From Micromonospora chersina (GTDB lineage Bacteria > Actinomycetota > Actinomycetes > Mycobacteriales > Micromonosporaceae): DNA of 64,000 nucleotides. The translations under genes and the position numbers were made by a program. The first letter of the stretch is position 1, and each line of letters begins with the position of its first letter. Positions 34,438-44,615 of this stretch are shown in pieces. Under the pieces are notes generated by a model. That model did no database searches, was not told the DNA's origin, and was given only the letters and a program-made list of their open reading frames with translations. The DNA lies in contig NZ_FMIB01000002.1 of assembly GCF_900091475.1 (NCBI RefSeq), forward strand, positions 3,720,001 through 3,784,000. The letters are read 5' to 3'.

Positions 34438-35040
34438 TCAATTCCAGCGACCCCGCCGGACCACCTCGTCCACCGGCCGGCGGCCGCGGCGCAGCGACGG
34501 CGACCGGTGGTCGGGTGCCCGGTAACCTACCGTGACCGCGCCGATCGGGTGGTACTCCGCCGGCACCCCGAACGCCTCCCGGTACGCCCCGATCCGCTGC
34601 GGCGGGATGCCGAAGAAGCACGCGCCCAGCCCCTCGTCCACGGCGGTGAGCAGCATGAGCAGGGCGGCGAAGCCGGTGTCGACGTACCAGTAGGGCACCG
34701 GCCAGCGGTCCTCGGAACGGTCCGCCCACCCCTTGTCCGGCTCGGCGTAGCGGTCGAGGTACGCGGAGCGGTTGGCGTGCGGCACCACGATGAGCGGGGC
34801 CTTGCGCATCCCGGCCAGCCAGCGTTCCCGGCCGCCGCCGCCCGGGGTGGCCGCCGCCCAGAACCGCTCCCGGTCCGCCGGCTCCTCCAGCACCAGGAAA
34901 CCCCAGCCCTGGGCGAACCCGGCCGACGGGGCCCGGACTGCGTGATCCAGCAGCCGGTCCACCACCTCCGGCGGGACCGGGCGGTCCGGGTCGTAGTTTC
35001 GGACCATCCGGCGGCGCCGGACGACCTCGGCGAACTCCAC
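34438..35040 (-). CDS. Nitroreductase family flavoprotein
   Basis: 200 residues from GTG 35040, two bases after the stop of the upstream epimerase gene (TGAGCGTG). The FMN-binding start is RRRMVRNYDPDRPVPPEVVD and APSAGFAQGWGFLVL. The second flavin and dimer region is TGFAALLMLLTAVDEGLGAC, then FFGIPPQRIGAYREAFGVP. The end PIGAVTVGYRAPDHRSPSLR is usual for actinobacterial members. It reduces nitro, quinone or enone substrates with NAD(P)H and FMN. Likely co-transcribed with the epimerase. Confidence 0.88.
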   Translation of the reverse strand: MEFAEVVRRRRMVRNYDPDRPVPPEVVDRLLDHAVRAPSAGFAQGWGFLVLEEPADRERFWAAATPGGGGRERWLAGMRKAPLIVVPHANRSAYLDRYAEPDKGWADRSEDRWPVPYWYVDTGFAALLMLLTAVDEGLGACFFGIPPQRIGAYREAFGVPAEYHPIGAVTVGYRAPDHRSPSLRRGRRPVDEVVRRGRWN

Positions 35041-35042
35041 GC

Positions 35043-35972
35043 TCAGGCCCCGGGCCGGATGCCCCAGGCGCCCCGCCAGGTCTGCCCGGGGGCCAGCGTG
35101 ATCAGGTCCTTGCCGGAGCGGAACGCGTCCGCCGGGCAGGTCATCGGCTCGACCGCCACCGAGCGCCGGTGCCGCTCCCCGGTGAGGGTGTCCCCGGTGA
35201 AGACCTGCCACCAGCCGAACTCGGCGTCGGCCCAGATGTGGACCGCGGCCGAGCCGTCCGGCGCGGCCAGGGTCACCGCCGAGCCGCCGTCGGCGTCCCG
35301 CACCACGTCGCCGAAGGCCAGGTCGAGCACCGCGTCGCCGATCGGGCGGGGCTCCGTCCAGTCGTACTCGGTGCCGGCCACCTCGGTCGCGGCCACCGGC
35401 AGCAGCCGGCTGTCCAGCAGCACCCGGGTGCGCCCCGGCACCCGCAGCGACATCTCCTCGACACCGACCTTGGGCAGTTGCAGGTAGGGGTGCACGGAGA
35501 AGCCGAACGGCGCCGGCTCGCCGGACAGGTTCGTCACGTCGTGCTCGGCGCGCAGGCCGCCCGCCCCGACGCTCCACCGGCTCCGCAGCCGCAGCGCCCA
35601 GGGGTAGCCGGGGCTGGGTGGCAGGTCGTAGACCAGCGTCACGCTGTCCGGCGACTGCTCGACGAGCTGCCACCGCACCCAGTTGATCAGCCCGTGGATG
35701 GCGTTGTGCCGGGCCGGCTCGGTCAGGTCGAGCTGCAACGACCGGTCGCCGAACGTGTACGCGCCGTCCCGGATCCGGTTCGGCCAGGGGGCCAGCACGT
35801 GACCGGCCGAACCGGGGCAGAGCTCGTCCGCCTCGTACCCGTCGAGGTAGTCGACCCCGTCGTGCCGGTAGGTCCGCAGGCCGCCGCCGACCTCGACCAC
35901 GACGGCCTCGTGGCCGTCGGCGGCAATGGTCCACTGTGCCCCGGACGGGGACGGGCGCGCGTCGGTCTCCAT
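35043..35972 (-). CDS. Aldose 1-epimerase family protein
   Basis: 309 residues. It has the galactose-mutarotase beta-sandwich. The catalytic region includes NAIHGLINWVRWQLVEQ (His) and APFGFSVHPYLQLPKVGVEE (second His), with the Glu base in SVAVEPMTCPADAFRSG. These features match the aldose 1-epimerase family of bacteria rather than classical GalM. It interconverts alpha and beta sugar anomers; the specific sugar is unknown. It is first of two genes with the nitroreductase. Confidence 0.87.
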   Translation of the reverse strand: METDARPSPSGAQWTIAADGHEAVVVEVGGGLRTYRHDGVDYLDGYEADELCPGSAGHVLAPWPNRIRDGAYTFGDRSLQLDLTEPARHNAIHGLINWVRWQLVEQSPDSVTLVYDLPPSPGYPWALRLRSRWSVGAGGLRAEHDVTNLSGEPAPFGFSVHPYLQLPKVGVEEMSLRVPGRTRVLLDSRLLPVAATEVAGTEYDWTEPRPIGDAVLDLAFGDVVRDADGGSAVTLAAPDGSAAVHIWADAEFGWWQVFTGDTLTGERHRRSVAVEPMTCPADAFRSGKDLITLAPGQTWRGAWGIRPGA

Positions 35973-36087
35973 GCCGGCGACCTTAGCCCGTCACCCCCAC
36001 CCGGCGCGGAGCCCGCCCGGCGGCGTCCCAGCGTGCGGCCGGTCCCGGGCGGTTCGCCGCCCCGCCCCCGCGCCGAGGCGCCGGCCC

Positions 36088-36175
36088 GGGCGGCGGTCGC
36101 CCCGAGCTTGCGCTCAGGTCCGGTCGCCGAACTGGGCGGCGGTCGGCCCCGGGCTTGCGCTCAGGTCCGGTCGCC
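36088..36175. repeat. Tandem ~42-bp duplication spanning the MFS gene 3' end
   Basis: Plus-strand copies at 36088-36128 and 36134-36175 share GGGCGGCGGTCG, then CTTGCGCTCAGGTCCGGTCG, with two small differences. One copy contains the last codons and stop of the minus-strand MFS gene; the other lies just downstream, giving a second in-register copy of the gene's final bases and stop. Confidence 0.75.
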
Positions 36176-37459
36176 CGGCCGAGCGGCGGCGCGGTAGCGG
36201 AGCAGCGCCGGGAAGACCGCGACCAGCGCGACCGCGAGAACGGCGGAGGCCAGGCCGCCGGCGACCATGGCGGCGCCGGTGCCGAACCCGGCGGCCATCG
36301 CCCCGGCCCGCAGGTCACCCAGGCGCGGGCCACCGGCGACGACCACCGTGTTGACGCCCTGGAGCCGGCCGCGCATCCGGTCCGGCGCGTAGACCAGCAG
36401 CATCGACTGCCGCAGGGTCGCGCTGACCAGGTCGGCGGCGCCGGCCAGGCCGAGCAGCGCCACCACCAGCCAGAGCTGGCGGGCCAGCCCGGCGGCGGCG
36501 ATCGCCACGCCCCAGCCGACCACGGCCACCACCAGCGCGAGCCCCTGCCGGCGCACCCGGCCGATCCAGCCGGAGGTGAGGCCGCCCAGCATGGCGCCGA
36601 TGGCGATGGCGCTGTAGAGCCAGCCGACCGCCGCCCCGCCGCCGAACCGCTGGTGCGCCAGCTCGGGGAAGAGGGCCCGGGGCATGGCCAGGATCATGGC
36701 GATCAGGTCGATGGCGAAGGAGAGCAGCAGCACCGGCGTGGTGGCCAGGTAGCGGAGCCCGTCGACGATGCTGGCCAGCCCGGCCCTGCGCGGCGTGCCG
36801 TCACCGCCCGGGTCCGGCTCGGGCGGCATGGTCGGCAGCCGCAGCGTGGCCCAGAGCGACACGGTGAAGAGAAGCGCGTCCACGCCGTACGCGATGGGCA
36901 GCCCGGCATCGGTGCGCCAGGTGGCGAAGATCAGGCCGGCGGCCAGCGGCCCGAAGACCGAGGTCGCCGTGAACGTGGTGAAGTTCAGCGTGCTGGCCGC
37001 CGGCACGAGGTCGGCGGGCACCAGGCGGGGCAGGATCGCGCTGCGGGCCGGCGAGGTGATCGCGAACGCGGTCGACTGCACGGCGACCAGGGCCAGCAGC
37101 AGCATGGGGCTGCCCACCCGCAGCAGCGACTGGAGGAGCAGCGCCAGGGTCGACGCCCAGAGCAGGCCGCCACCGGCCAGCAGGACACGCCGCCGGTCCC
37201 GGGCGTCGGCTACCGCCCCGCCCCACAGCCCGAAGACGAGCAGCGGCAGGAAGCCGGCGATCCCGAGCAGGCCGACCCAGAACGAGCCGCCGGTCAGGTC
37301 GAACATCTCCACCGGCACCGCCACGGCGGTGAACTGGAAACCGAACATGGCCACCGCGTTGCCGAGCCACACCCGGCGGTACGCGGGCACGCCCAGCGGG
37401 CGCAGGTCGATCGCCCAGCGGCGCGCTCCGCGCGGCCGGGCCTCCCTGACCCCCGTCAC
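36161..37459 (-). CDS. MFS exporter (EntS-like)
   Basis: 432 residues from GTG 37459, overlapping the pdxH stop as GTGA. The start [20 protein letters not shown], then [19 protein letters not shown], is typical of the MFS_3/EntS exporter group. The loop [20 protein letters not shown] is the conserved MFS motif A. About 12 membrane helices are seen. It probably exports siderophore or drug-like molecules by proton antiport; the substrate is unknown. The 3' end lies in a tandem duplication. Confidence 0.88.
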   Translation of the reverse strand: MTGVREARPRGARRWAIDLRPLGVPAYRRVWLGNAVAMFGFQFTAVAVPVEMFDLTGGSFWVGLLGIAGFLPLLVFGLWGGAVADARDRRRVLLAGGGLLWASTLALLLQSLLRVGSPMLLLALVAVQSTAFAITSPARSAILPRLVPADLVPAASTLNFTTFTATSVFGPLAAGLIFATWRTDAGLPIAYGVDALLFTVSLWATLRLPTMPPEPDPGGDGTPRRAGLASIVDGLRYLATTPVLLLSFAIDLIAMILAMPRALFPELAHQRFGGGAAVGWLYSAIAIGAMLGGLTSGWIGRVRRQGLALVVAVVGWGVAIAAAGLARQLWLVVALLGLAGAADLVSATLRQSMLLVYAPDRMRGRLQGVNTVVVAGGPRLGDLRAGAMAAGFGTGAAMVAGGLASAVLAVALVAVFPALLRYRAAARPGDRT

Positions 37460-38115
37460 GGGGCCAGCCGCTCGGTGACCCAGATCCCACCCTCGGTACG
37501 CCGGAACCGCAGCCGGTCGTGCAGCCGGCTGGCCCGGCCCTGCCAGAACTCCACCGTCTCCGGGCGCACCCGGAACCCGCCCCAGTGCGGCGGCGCGGGG
37601 ATCTCGTCCACGTCGGCGAAGCGCTCGGCCGCCGCCCGGTACGCCGCGTCCAGCGCCGCCCGGTCCGGCACGACCTCGGACTGGGTGCTGGCCCAGGCGC
37701 CCAGCTGGGAGCCGCGCGGCCGGCTGGCGAAGTACGCCTCGGTCTCCGCCCGGTCGACCCGCTCGACCCGCCCGGTGACCGTCACCTGGCGGTGCATCGG
37801 GAACCAGGGGAAGACCAGGCTGGCCCACGGGTTCGCGGTCGCCTCGCCGCCCTTGCGCGAGCCGTAGTTGGTGTAGAAGACGAAGCCGTCCGGGTCGTAC
37901 CCCTTGAGGAGCACGGTCCGGCCGCTCGGCCGCCCCTGCGCGTCGGCGGTCCCGACCACCATGGCGTTCGGCTCGGGCAGCGGATGAGCCACCGCGTCCG
38001 CGAACCAGCGCCCGAACTGGGTGTGCCAGTCCGGCGCGAGATCCGATTCGGAAAGGCCCAGGTCGGCGGCGTACTCGTTACGCATACCGGCCGGGGCAGG
38101 TGTGTCGCCCGTCAC
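37456..38115 (-). CDS. pdxH: Pyridoxamine 5'-phosphate oxidase
   Basis: 219 residues from GTG 38115, with GGGAGAGGGACGACGAGA upstream; the open frame continues to 38229 but without protein character. FMN and substrate sites are [20 protein letters not shown], then [20 protein letters not shown] and the C-terminal [17 protein letters not shown]. It oxidises pyridoxamine or pyridoxine phosphate to pyridoxal phosphate. It is coupled to the MFS gene by a 4-base overlap, which has no obvious functional link. Confidence 0.94.
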   Translation of the reverse strand: MTGDTPAPAGMRNEYAADLGLSESDLAPDWHTQFGRWFADAVAHPLPEPNAMVVGTADAQGRPSGRTVLLKGYDPDGFVFYTNYGSRKGGEATANPWASLVFPWFPMHRQVTVTGRVERVDRAETEAYFASRPRGSQLGAWASTQSEVVPDRAALDAAYRAAAERFADVDEIPAPPHWGGFRVRPETVEFWQGRASRLHDRLRFRRTEGGIWVTERLAP

Positions 38116-38358
38116 TCTCGTCGTCCCTCTCCCGGGGATGCCGGCGTCCCCCGACGCTGGCCAGGCCCCACCACCCAGTCTTCTCCAGCCCGTGAGCTTG
38201 TCCACCGGCGGGGATGTCATGTGGCGCACAGTCGCCGCGGGTCGCGAATCCGGTTACCGAGCAGGCAAGATGTTCCGAACACATCCCTGAGGGTCGCCTA
38301 AGCCGCGGGCCCGTCGAGCCCGCGCGGCCACCACCACCGCCGGAAGCCAGGAGACGAC

Positions 38359-39465
38359 ATGGCCGACTTCAAACCGGGCCTGGAGGGCGTCGTAGCCTTC
38401 GAGACCGAGATCGCCGAACCGGACCGCGAGGGTGGCGCGCTGCGCTACCGCGGCGTGGACATCGAGGATCTGATCGGTCAGGTCTCCTTCGGCAACGTCT
38501 GGGCGCTGCTTGTCGACGGGCGCTTCGGCCCGGGCCTGCCGCCGGCGGAGCCGTTCCCGGTGCCGGTGCACTCCGGCGACATCCGCGTCGACGTGCAGTC
38601 CGCGGTCGCCATGCTGGCCCCGTACTGGGGGCTCAGCCAGCTTCTCGACATCTCCGACGAGCAGGCGCGCGAGGACCTGGCCCGGGTGTCGGTCACCGCG
38701 CTCTCCTTCGTGGCCCAGTCCGCCCGCGGCCTCGGCCTGCCGGCCGTGCCGCAGAAGGAGATCGACAAGGCGGAGACCATCGTCGAGCGGTTCATGAAGC
38801 GCTGGCGGGGTGAGCCCGACCCGCGGCACGTCAAGGCCGTCGACGCCTACTTCATCTCGGCCGCCGAGCACGGCCTGAACGCCTCCACCTTCACCACCCG
38901 GATCGTCGCCTCCACCGGCGCCGACGCCGCCGCCTGCATCTCCTCCGGCATCGGCGCGCTCTCCGGCCCGCTGCACGGCGGCGCGCCGTCCCGGGTGCTC
39001 AGCATGCTGGAGGCCGTCGAGCGCAGCGGCGACGCCGAGGGCTACGTCAAGGGCGTCCTCGACCGGGGCGAGCGGCTCATGGGCTTCGGCCACCGGGTCT
39101 ACCGGGCCGAGGACCCGCGCGCCCGCGTGCTCCGCCGCACCGCCAAGGAACTGGGCGCGCCGCGCTTCGAGATCGCCGAGGCGCTGGAGAAGGCCGCCCT
39201 GGCCGAGCTCCAGGCCCGCCGTCCGGACCGGGTGCTCGCCACCAACGTCGAGTTCTGGTCGGCCGTGGTGCTCGACTTCGCCGAGGTGCCGGCGCACATG
39301 TTCACCTCGATGTTCACCTGTGCCCGGATGGGCGGTTGGTCCGCACACATCCTGGAGCAGAAGAAGCTCCAGCGGCTGGTCCGCCCGTCGGCCCGCTACG
39401 TCGGCCCGGGCAGCCGGAAGCCGCAGGAGGTCGAGGGCTGGGACGCCATCCCGCACGGCGTCTGA
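38359..39465 (+). CDS. citA: Citrate synthase 2
   Basis: 368 residues, the short type II-like form. The N-terminus GLEGVVAFETEIAEPDREGG, then LRYRGVDIEDLI, matches actinobacterial citrate synthase 2. Catalytic residues are in GALSGPLHGGAPSRVLSMLE (His), LMGFGHRVYRAEDPRARVLR (His) and the C-terminal VLDFAEVPAHMFTSMFTCAR (Asp), followed by GWSAHILEQ. It condenses oxaloacetate and acetyl-CoA. ATG 38359 has AGGAGACGAC upstream. The gene is followed by a Micromonospora-type repeat and a terminator. Confidence 0.95.
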   Translation: MADFKPGLEGVVAFETEIAEPDREGGALRYRGVDIEDLIGQVSFGNVWALLVDGRFGPGLPPAEPFPVPVHSGDIRVDVQSAVAMLAPYWGLSQLLDISDEQAREDLARVSVTALSFVAQSARGLGLPAVPQKEIDKAETIVERFMKRWRGEPDPRHVKAVDAYFISAAEHGLNASTFTTRIVASTGADAAACISSGIGALSGPLHGGAPSRVLSMLEAVERSGDAEGYVKGVLDRGERLMGFGHRVYRAEDPRARVLRRTAKELGAPRFEIAEALEKAALAELQARRPDRVLATNVEFWSAVVLDFAEVPAHMFTSMFTCARMGGWSAHILEQKKLQRLVRPSARYVGPGSRKPQEVEGWDAIPHGV

Positions 39466-39470
39466 GGTGT

Positions 39471-39522
39471 AAGGAAGGGCCCCCTGTTAACGCCTCCGGT
39501 ATAGGAGGGGGCCCCTGTTAAC
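39471..39522. repeat. Interspersed GGGCCCCTGTTAAC-type repeat
   Basis: Two direct copies of a GGGCCCC(C)TGTTAAC unit (ending at 39491 and 39522) flank CGCCTCCGGTATAGGA. This repeat type is, as I recall, scattered in intergenic regions of Micromonospora and relatives. Here it sits just after the citrate synthase stop and before a terminator. Its role is unknown. Confidence 0.7.
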
Positions 39523-39527
39523 CGCCC

Positions 39528-39561
39528 CGAAGGGCCCCGGCCGCCAGGTCGGGGCCCTTCG
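39528..39561 (+). terminator. Terminator after citA
   Basis: CGAAGGGCCCC (39528-39538) pairs with GGGGCCCTTCG (39551-39561), an 11-bp perfect stem with a 12-base loop, 63 bases after the stop. Confidence 0.75.
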
Positions 39562-39631
39562 CGTGTGGCATACGACTCACCCCGGAGCTTGGGACCAGCC
39601 GTCGGGCCGGGTGGCGCGGGTGCGAGGATGA

Positions 39632-40882
<1,251 letters not shown>

Positions 40883-40892
40883 TCACCCGGTG

Positions 40893-40932
40893 ACGGTGGG
40901 TGGTCATCGGGGCCCCGGTGACCACCCACCGT
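40893..40932 (+). terminator. Terminator after serC
   Basis: ACGGTGGGTGGTCA pairs perfectly with TGACCACCCACCGT (40919-40932), with a further GGGG/CCCC inside the loop, 10 bases after the stop. Confidence 0.8.
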
Positions 40933-41071
40933 GATCATCACCGCAGCTCAGTCGCAACATGCCGGGTGTCGCATCCCCCACCTTCGGGTAGATGAGCGTA
41001 CGGTGGTCCGAGGACGCCCGGGTGGCCGGCTCGTGGCGTGACGGCCAGCGAAGCGGGACGGAGGCAAGCCC

Positions 41072-42160
41072 ATGCGCCCAGTACGCTTCGTCGCCCTCTC
41101 GGAGGACGGCCAGGCTCTGGTGCTCGCCGACGAGGTCGGGCGCCTGCTCGCCCTGCCCATCGACGAGCGCATCGCCTCGGCGCTGCACGCCGAGCCGGGC
41201 GCCACGCCCCTCGCGGTCGTGCCGTCCGCCGCCGATCCCACCCCGTCGCTCTCCCCGCGGGACATCCAGGCCCGGATCCGTTCCGGCGAGTCCGCGGAGG
41301 ACGTCGCCCGGATCGCCGGCGTGCCGGTCGACCGGGTGCTGCGCTACGCGGGCCCGGTGCTCCAGGAGCGGGCCATGCTCGCCCAGCACGCGCGGCGCAC
41401 CCGGCTCAAGGGCGCCGAGAAGCCGACCCCGCTGGCCGAGGTCGTCAACGGCCGGCTGGCCCAGCACGGGATCGACACCGAGAAGATCTCGTGGGACGCC
41501 TACCGGCGCGACGACGGCACCTGGCGCATCATCGCCACCTGGCCGTCGGGCAAGGCCACCGCGCAGGCGGTCTGGGACCTCGACAAGCTCCGGCAGAACG
41601 TCACCCCGCACGACGACATGGCGCAGTACCTGTGCGCCGAGCGGCCCACGCCGATCCTCGGCCAGGAGCCGGCGCCGGAGCGGGGCGGCCACGCGCTGCC
41701 CGGCCCGTCGCGCGGCGAGCCGGGCCGGGGCGGGCACGGCCTGCCGTCGCCGGCCGAGCACGCCCGTCCGGGGCGGGACCCGATCCGCGCCGGCCGCGAC
41801 GCGCTGCTCGCCTCGCTGGACCGGCCGCTCGGCGGCACGTCCGGCCGCGGCCTGGACACCCGCTCGCCGGCCGCGCTGGCCGGGCCCGACGCACCCCGCC
41901 AGCGGGCGGTCACCGGGGGCGCGGCCGCGCTGCTCGGCGGCGGCCAGGGCTCCGCGTTCGACGACGACTCGGACGCGCCGAAGGAGATCCCGGCCGTGCC
42001 GTCGCTGGCCGTGCTCCGGCCGCGGCGCACCGGTGCTCCGGCGGCGACCGGCGGCAGCGGCACCGAGTCCACCGAGGCCGGTGGCAAGCCCCGCAAGCGG
42101 CTGCCGAGCTGGGACGACGTCCTCTTCGGCAGCGGCCCGGCGGCCCGCGAGTCCTCCTGA
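41072..42160 (+). CDS. sepH: Septation protein SepH
   Basis: 362 residues. The N-terminal DUF3071 domain (about 1-115) opens MRPVRFVALSEDGQALVLAD. It contains the HTH-like segment SPRDIQARIRSGESAEDVAR, then IAGVPVDRVLRYAGPVLQER. The C-terminal half is disordered, Pro/Gly/Ala-rich, and ends with a conserved short tail (KRLPSWDDVLFG). In Streptomyces and mycobacteria SepH binds FtsZ and promotes Z-ring assembly. Position after serC matches its conserved chromosomal setting. Monocistronic. Confidence 0.93.
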   Translation: MRPVRFVALSEDGQALVLADEVGRLLALPIDERIASALHAEPGATPLAVVPSAADPTPSLSPRDIQARIRSGESAEDVARIAGVPVDRVLRYAGPVLQERAMLAQHARRTRLKGAEKPTPLAEVVNGRLAQHGIDTEKISWDAYRRDDGTWRIIATWPSGKATAQAVWDLDKLRQNVTPHDDMAQYLCAERPTPILGQEPAPERGGHALPGPSRGEPGRGGHGLPSPAEHARPGRDPIRAGRDALLASLDRPLGGTSGRGLDTRSPAALAGPDAPRQRAVTGGAAALLGGGQGSAFDDDSDAPKEIPAVPSLAVLRPRRTGAPAATGGSGTESTEAGGKPRKRLPSWDDVLFGSGPAARESS

Positions 42161-42184
42161 TCGACGGTCCACCCTGGTAACGTC

Positions 42185-42236
42185 CGACGGCTCCAGGTCG
42201 CGGCGCGGCGTCAGACGCGCCGAGCTGGAGTTGTCG
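42185..42236. repeat. CGGCTCCAGGTCGCGGCGCG imperfect palindrome, copy 1
   Basis: The left arm CGACGGCTCCAGGTCGCGGC pairs imperfectly with GCGCCGAGCTGGAGTTGTCG. The first 26 bases are identical to the reverse complement of the element at 59212-59264. It lies between sepH and the aldo/keto reductase gene and may also terminate sepH. Confidence 0.7.
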
Positions 42237-42272
42237 TGGGCACTCTAAGTGCCCGCGTGCCAGGGTGGACCC

Positions 42273-43259
42273 ATGGAGTACACGAACCTGGGACGCACCG
42301 GTCTGTCGGTGAGCCGGCTCTGCCTCGGCACCATGAACTTCGGTCCGCAGACGACCGAGCCGGACAGCTTCGCCATCATGGACCGGGCGCTGGAACACGG
42401 GATCAACTTCTTCGACACCGCCAACGTCTACGGCTGGAAGCTCGGTGAGGGCGTCACCGAGCAGATCATCGGCCGCTGGCTCGCGCAGGGCGGCGGGCGC
42501 CGGGACAAGGTCGTCCTGGCCACCAAGGTCTACGGCAAGATGGGCGAGTGGCCCAACGAGCAGGGCCTGAGCGCCCGGCACATCATCCGGGCCGCCGAGG
42601 ACTCGCTGCGCCGGCTCCAGACCGACACCATCGACCTCTACCAGATGCACCACGTCTCCCGGAGCACGCCGTGGGAGGAGATCTGGCAGGCCATGGAGAC
42701 CCTGGTCGCCCAGGGCAAGGTCCTCTACGTCGGCTCGTCCAACTTCGCCGGCTGGCACATCGCGCAGGCGCAGGCCGCGGCGGGCCGCCGCAACTTCCTC
42801 GGCCTCGTGTCCGAGCAGAGCATCTACAACCTCATGACCCGGCACGTCGAGCTGGAGGTGATCCCGGCCGCGCAGCACTACGGGCTGGGCATCATCCCCT
42901 GGTCGCCCCTGCACGGCGGGCTGCTCTCCGGTGTCATCCGCAAGATGGCCGAGGGCGGCGCGGCCCGCGGCGCCAGCGGCCGGTCGGCCGACGCGCTGGC
43001 CGAGCACCGGGCCACCATCGAGGCGTACGAGAAGCTCTGCGCCGACCTCGGCCACGACCCGGCCGACGTGGCCCTGGCCTGGCTCCTCTCCCGCCCGGGC
43101 GTGACCGCCCCGATCGTCGGCCCGCGCACCATGGACCAGCTCGACCGCAACCTGGGCGCCCTGAACGTGAAGCTCGACGAGCAGACCCTGGAAAAGCTCG
43201 ACGAGTTGTTCCCGCCGGTAGGCAACGGCGGCCCCGGCCCGGAAGCCTGGGCCTGGTAG
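42273..43259 (+). CDS. Aldo/keto reductase
   Basis: 328 residues from ATG 42273 (MEYTNLGRTGLSVSRLCLGT). The catalytic tetrad is visible: Asp in NFFDTANVYG with Tyr, Lys in KVVLATKVYGKMGEWP, His in DLYQMHHVSRSTPWEE. The NADPH region is near PIVGPRTMDQLDRNLGALNV. It belongs to the AKR group of YajO/Tas-like oxidoreductases and reduces aldehydes or ketones in the cytosol. Substrate unknown. It is monocistronic with a weak AGGGTGG site upstream. Confidence 0.92.
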   Translation: MEYTNLGRTGLSVSRLCLGTMNFGPQTTEPDSFAIMDRALEHGINFFDTANVYGWKLGEGVTEQIIGRWLAQGGGRRDKVVLATKVYGKMGEWPNEQGLSARHIIRAAEDSLRRLQTDTIDLYQMHHVSRSTPWEEIWQAMETLVAQGKVLYVGSSNFAGWHIAQAQAAAGRRNFLGLVSEQSIYNLMTRHVELEVIPAAQHYGLGIIPWSPLHGGLLSGVIRKMAEGGAARGASGRSADALAEHRATIEAYEKLCADLGHDPADVALAWLLSRPGVTAPIVGPRTMDQLDRNLGALNVKLDEQTLEKLDELFPPVGNGGPGPEAWAW

Positions 43260-43300
43260 TCCCCCTCACCCGCCGCCCTCGCCCTCGCCCGTCGCCCTCT

Positions 43301-43380
43301 CCCCGTCGATCTTGCAGTTGGTGCCCTCGACCTGGGTCGTTTGGACCTTTTGTCGGGGCACAAAGTGCAAGATCGCGGGG
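43301..43380. repeat. Imperfect 25-bp inverted repeat containing GATCTTGCA
   Basis: The left arm at 43301-43326 (CGATCTTGCAGTTGGTGCCC at its core) pairs with the right arm at 43356-43380 (GGCACAAAGTGCAAGATCG), with a few mismatches and a spacer near CGACCTGGGTCG. It lies between convergent genes. It is another REP-like intergenic palindrome, different from the one at 15915. Confidence 0.7.
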
Positions 43381-43404
43381 GAGGGCGGGGCCGGGCGGGG
43401 TGGG

Positions 43405-43983
43405 TTACAGGGGCCAGGTGGCTAGGCGGTCGTAGGTGGGCTTCGGGCCGGGGTGGCTGCGGACCAGGGCCAGTTCGTCGGCGCTCCACTCCGGGCCCAG
43501 GTAGTCGTGCAGGGTTTCGCGGTCGGCCAGCACGTCGGCGCGGTCGATCCGGTCGCCGGGGCGGGCGATGGTCAGGTGGGCCCGGAACGGCTTCTCGTCG
43601 TGCGGCAGCCGCGCCCGGCGCAGGCCGGAACGGATCAGCCGGGCGAGCACGGCCAGCGCGTCGACCTCGCCTTGTACGTCCACCCAGAGCACGGTGAACC
43701 GGCCGCGCCCGAAGCTGCCCCCGCCGCCGAGCCGCAGCCGCGGGGAGCTGCCCCGGGCGTCGCGGAACGTCTGCGCGGCGAGGCCGAGCGCGCTCTCCAC
43801 GTCGACCAGCCGGTCGTCGGGAGTGTCGCCGAGGAACGCCAGCGTGAGGTGGGCGTTGGCCGGGTCGGCCAGCCGGACGTTGGTGCCGGCCGCGGAGGCG
43901 GCGCCGGTGCGCAGCCGGGCCACCTGGGCGCCCAGATCGTCGACCACCGGTTTCGGCGGGTAGACCGCGACGAAGAGCCGCAC
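43405..43983 (-). CDS. thpR: RNA 2',3'-cyclic phosphodiesterase
   Basis: 192 residues from GTG 43983. The two HxTx motifs of the 2H phosphoesterase fold are ANAHLTLAFLGDTPD and FRAHLTIARPGDRID. It begins MRLFVAVYPPKPVVDDLGAQ, typical of ThpR/LigT. It hydrolyses RNA 2',3'-cyclic phosphate ends. It starts 3 bases after the stop of the upstream membrane protein, so they are co-transcribed. Confidence 0.92.
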   Translation of the reverse strand: MRLFVAVYPPKPVVDDLGAQVARLRTGAASAAGTNVRLADPANAHLTLAFLGDTPDDRLVDVESALGLAAQTFRDARGSSPRLRLGGGGSFGRGRFTVLWVDVQGEVDALAVLARLIRSGLRRARLPHDEKPFRAHLTIARPGDRIDRADVLADRETLHDYLGPEWSADELALVRSHPGPKPTYDRLATWPL

Positions 43984-43986
43984 CTG

Positions 43987-44496
43987 TCAGCGGTGCCGCT
44001 GGTGGTGACCGGGACGGGCGGCGGGCAGGGTCAGCCCGGCGGCGTGCAGGAGGCCCTCGACGCGTACCCGTTCGATCTCCCGGTCGACGCCCTCCAGTTC
44101 GGTCAGGTGCTCGGCGATGCCCAGCGCCCCGCAGGCGGCCCGGAGCCGCTCGTCGTACGCGTCGATGACCGCGCCGTGCCACACCACCGAGCGGTCGCTG
44201 GCGGCGAGCCGGTGGCCGCCGAGGCGGCGGAGGTCGGTGGCGAGCTGTTCCAGCGGGCGGCGGTCCGCCCGGTCGAACTCGGTGAGGTCGATGTCCCGGG
44301 TGAGCGACTCGGCCTCGATGGCCCGGTCCAGCCGGGCGATGGTGCGGCGTTCCCGGCGCTGCTCGCGCCACTCGGCCCACCCGCAGGCCACCCGGTCGAG
44401 GATCTCGTCGGCGCAGAAGACCAGCGCGAACAGGGCCGGCAGACAGCAGACAGCGAGGATCGCCAGCATCAGCAGCAGTCCCCGCCCCACTCCCAC
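43987..44496 (-). CDS. Membrane-anchored protein of unknown function
   Basis: 169 residues from GTG 44496. One N-terminal membrane helix (LLLMLAILAVCCLPALFALV, about 7-27) is followed by an Arg/Glu-rich helical domain, including WREQRRERRTIARLDRAIEA and DLRRLGGHRLAASDRSVVWH. It was not recognised as a known family by eye. The layout suggests a bitopic protein with a cytosolic coiled-coil. It is coupled to thpR downstream by 3 bases. Confidence 0.78.
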   Translation of the reverse strand: MGVGRGLLLMLAILAVCCLPALFALVFCADEILDRVACGWAEWREQRRERRTIARLDRAIEAESLTRDIDLTEFDRADRRPLEQLATDLRRLGGHRLAASDRSVVWHGAVIDAYDERLRAACGALGIAEHLTELEGVDREIERVRVEGLLHAAGLTLPAARPGHHQRHR

Positions 44497-44565
44497 GTAT
44501 CGACGCTAAGCCTCGTTGTCCCCGCCCGCCACCCGATTGGCGAGATCCGGACGCGAATGAATGAG

Positions 44566-44601
44566 GAAGGACCGGTCCCCATGGGCGGGAACCGGTCCTT
44601 C
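44566..44601 (-). terminator. Terminator after the MFS gene
   Basis: GAAGGACCGGTCCCC pairs with GGGAACCGGTCCTTC with one bulge, 14 bases beyond the minus-strand MFS stop at 44616. Confidence 0.7.
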
Positions 44602-44615
44602 GGGCGGTCGGCGGG

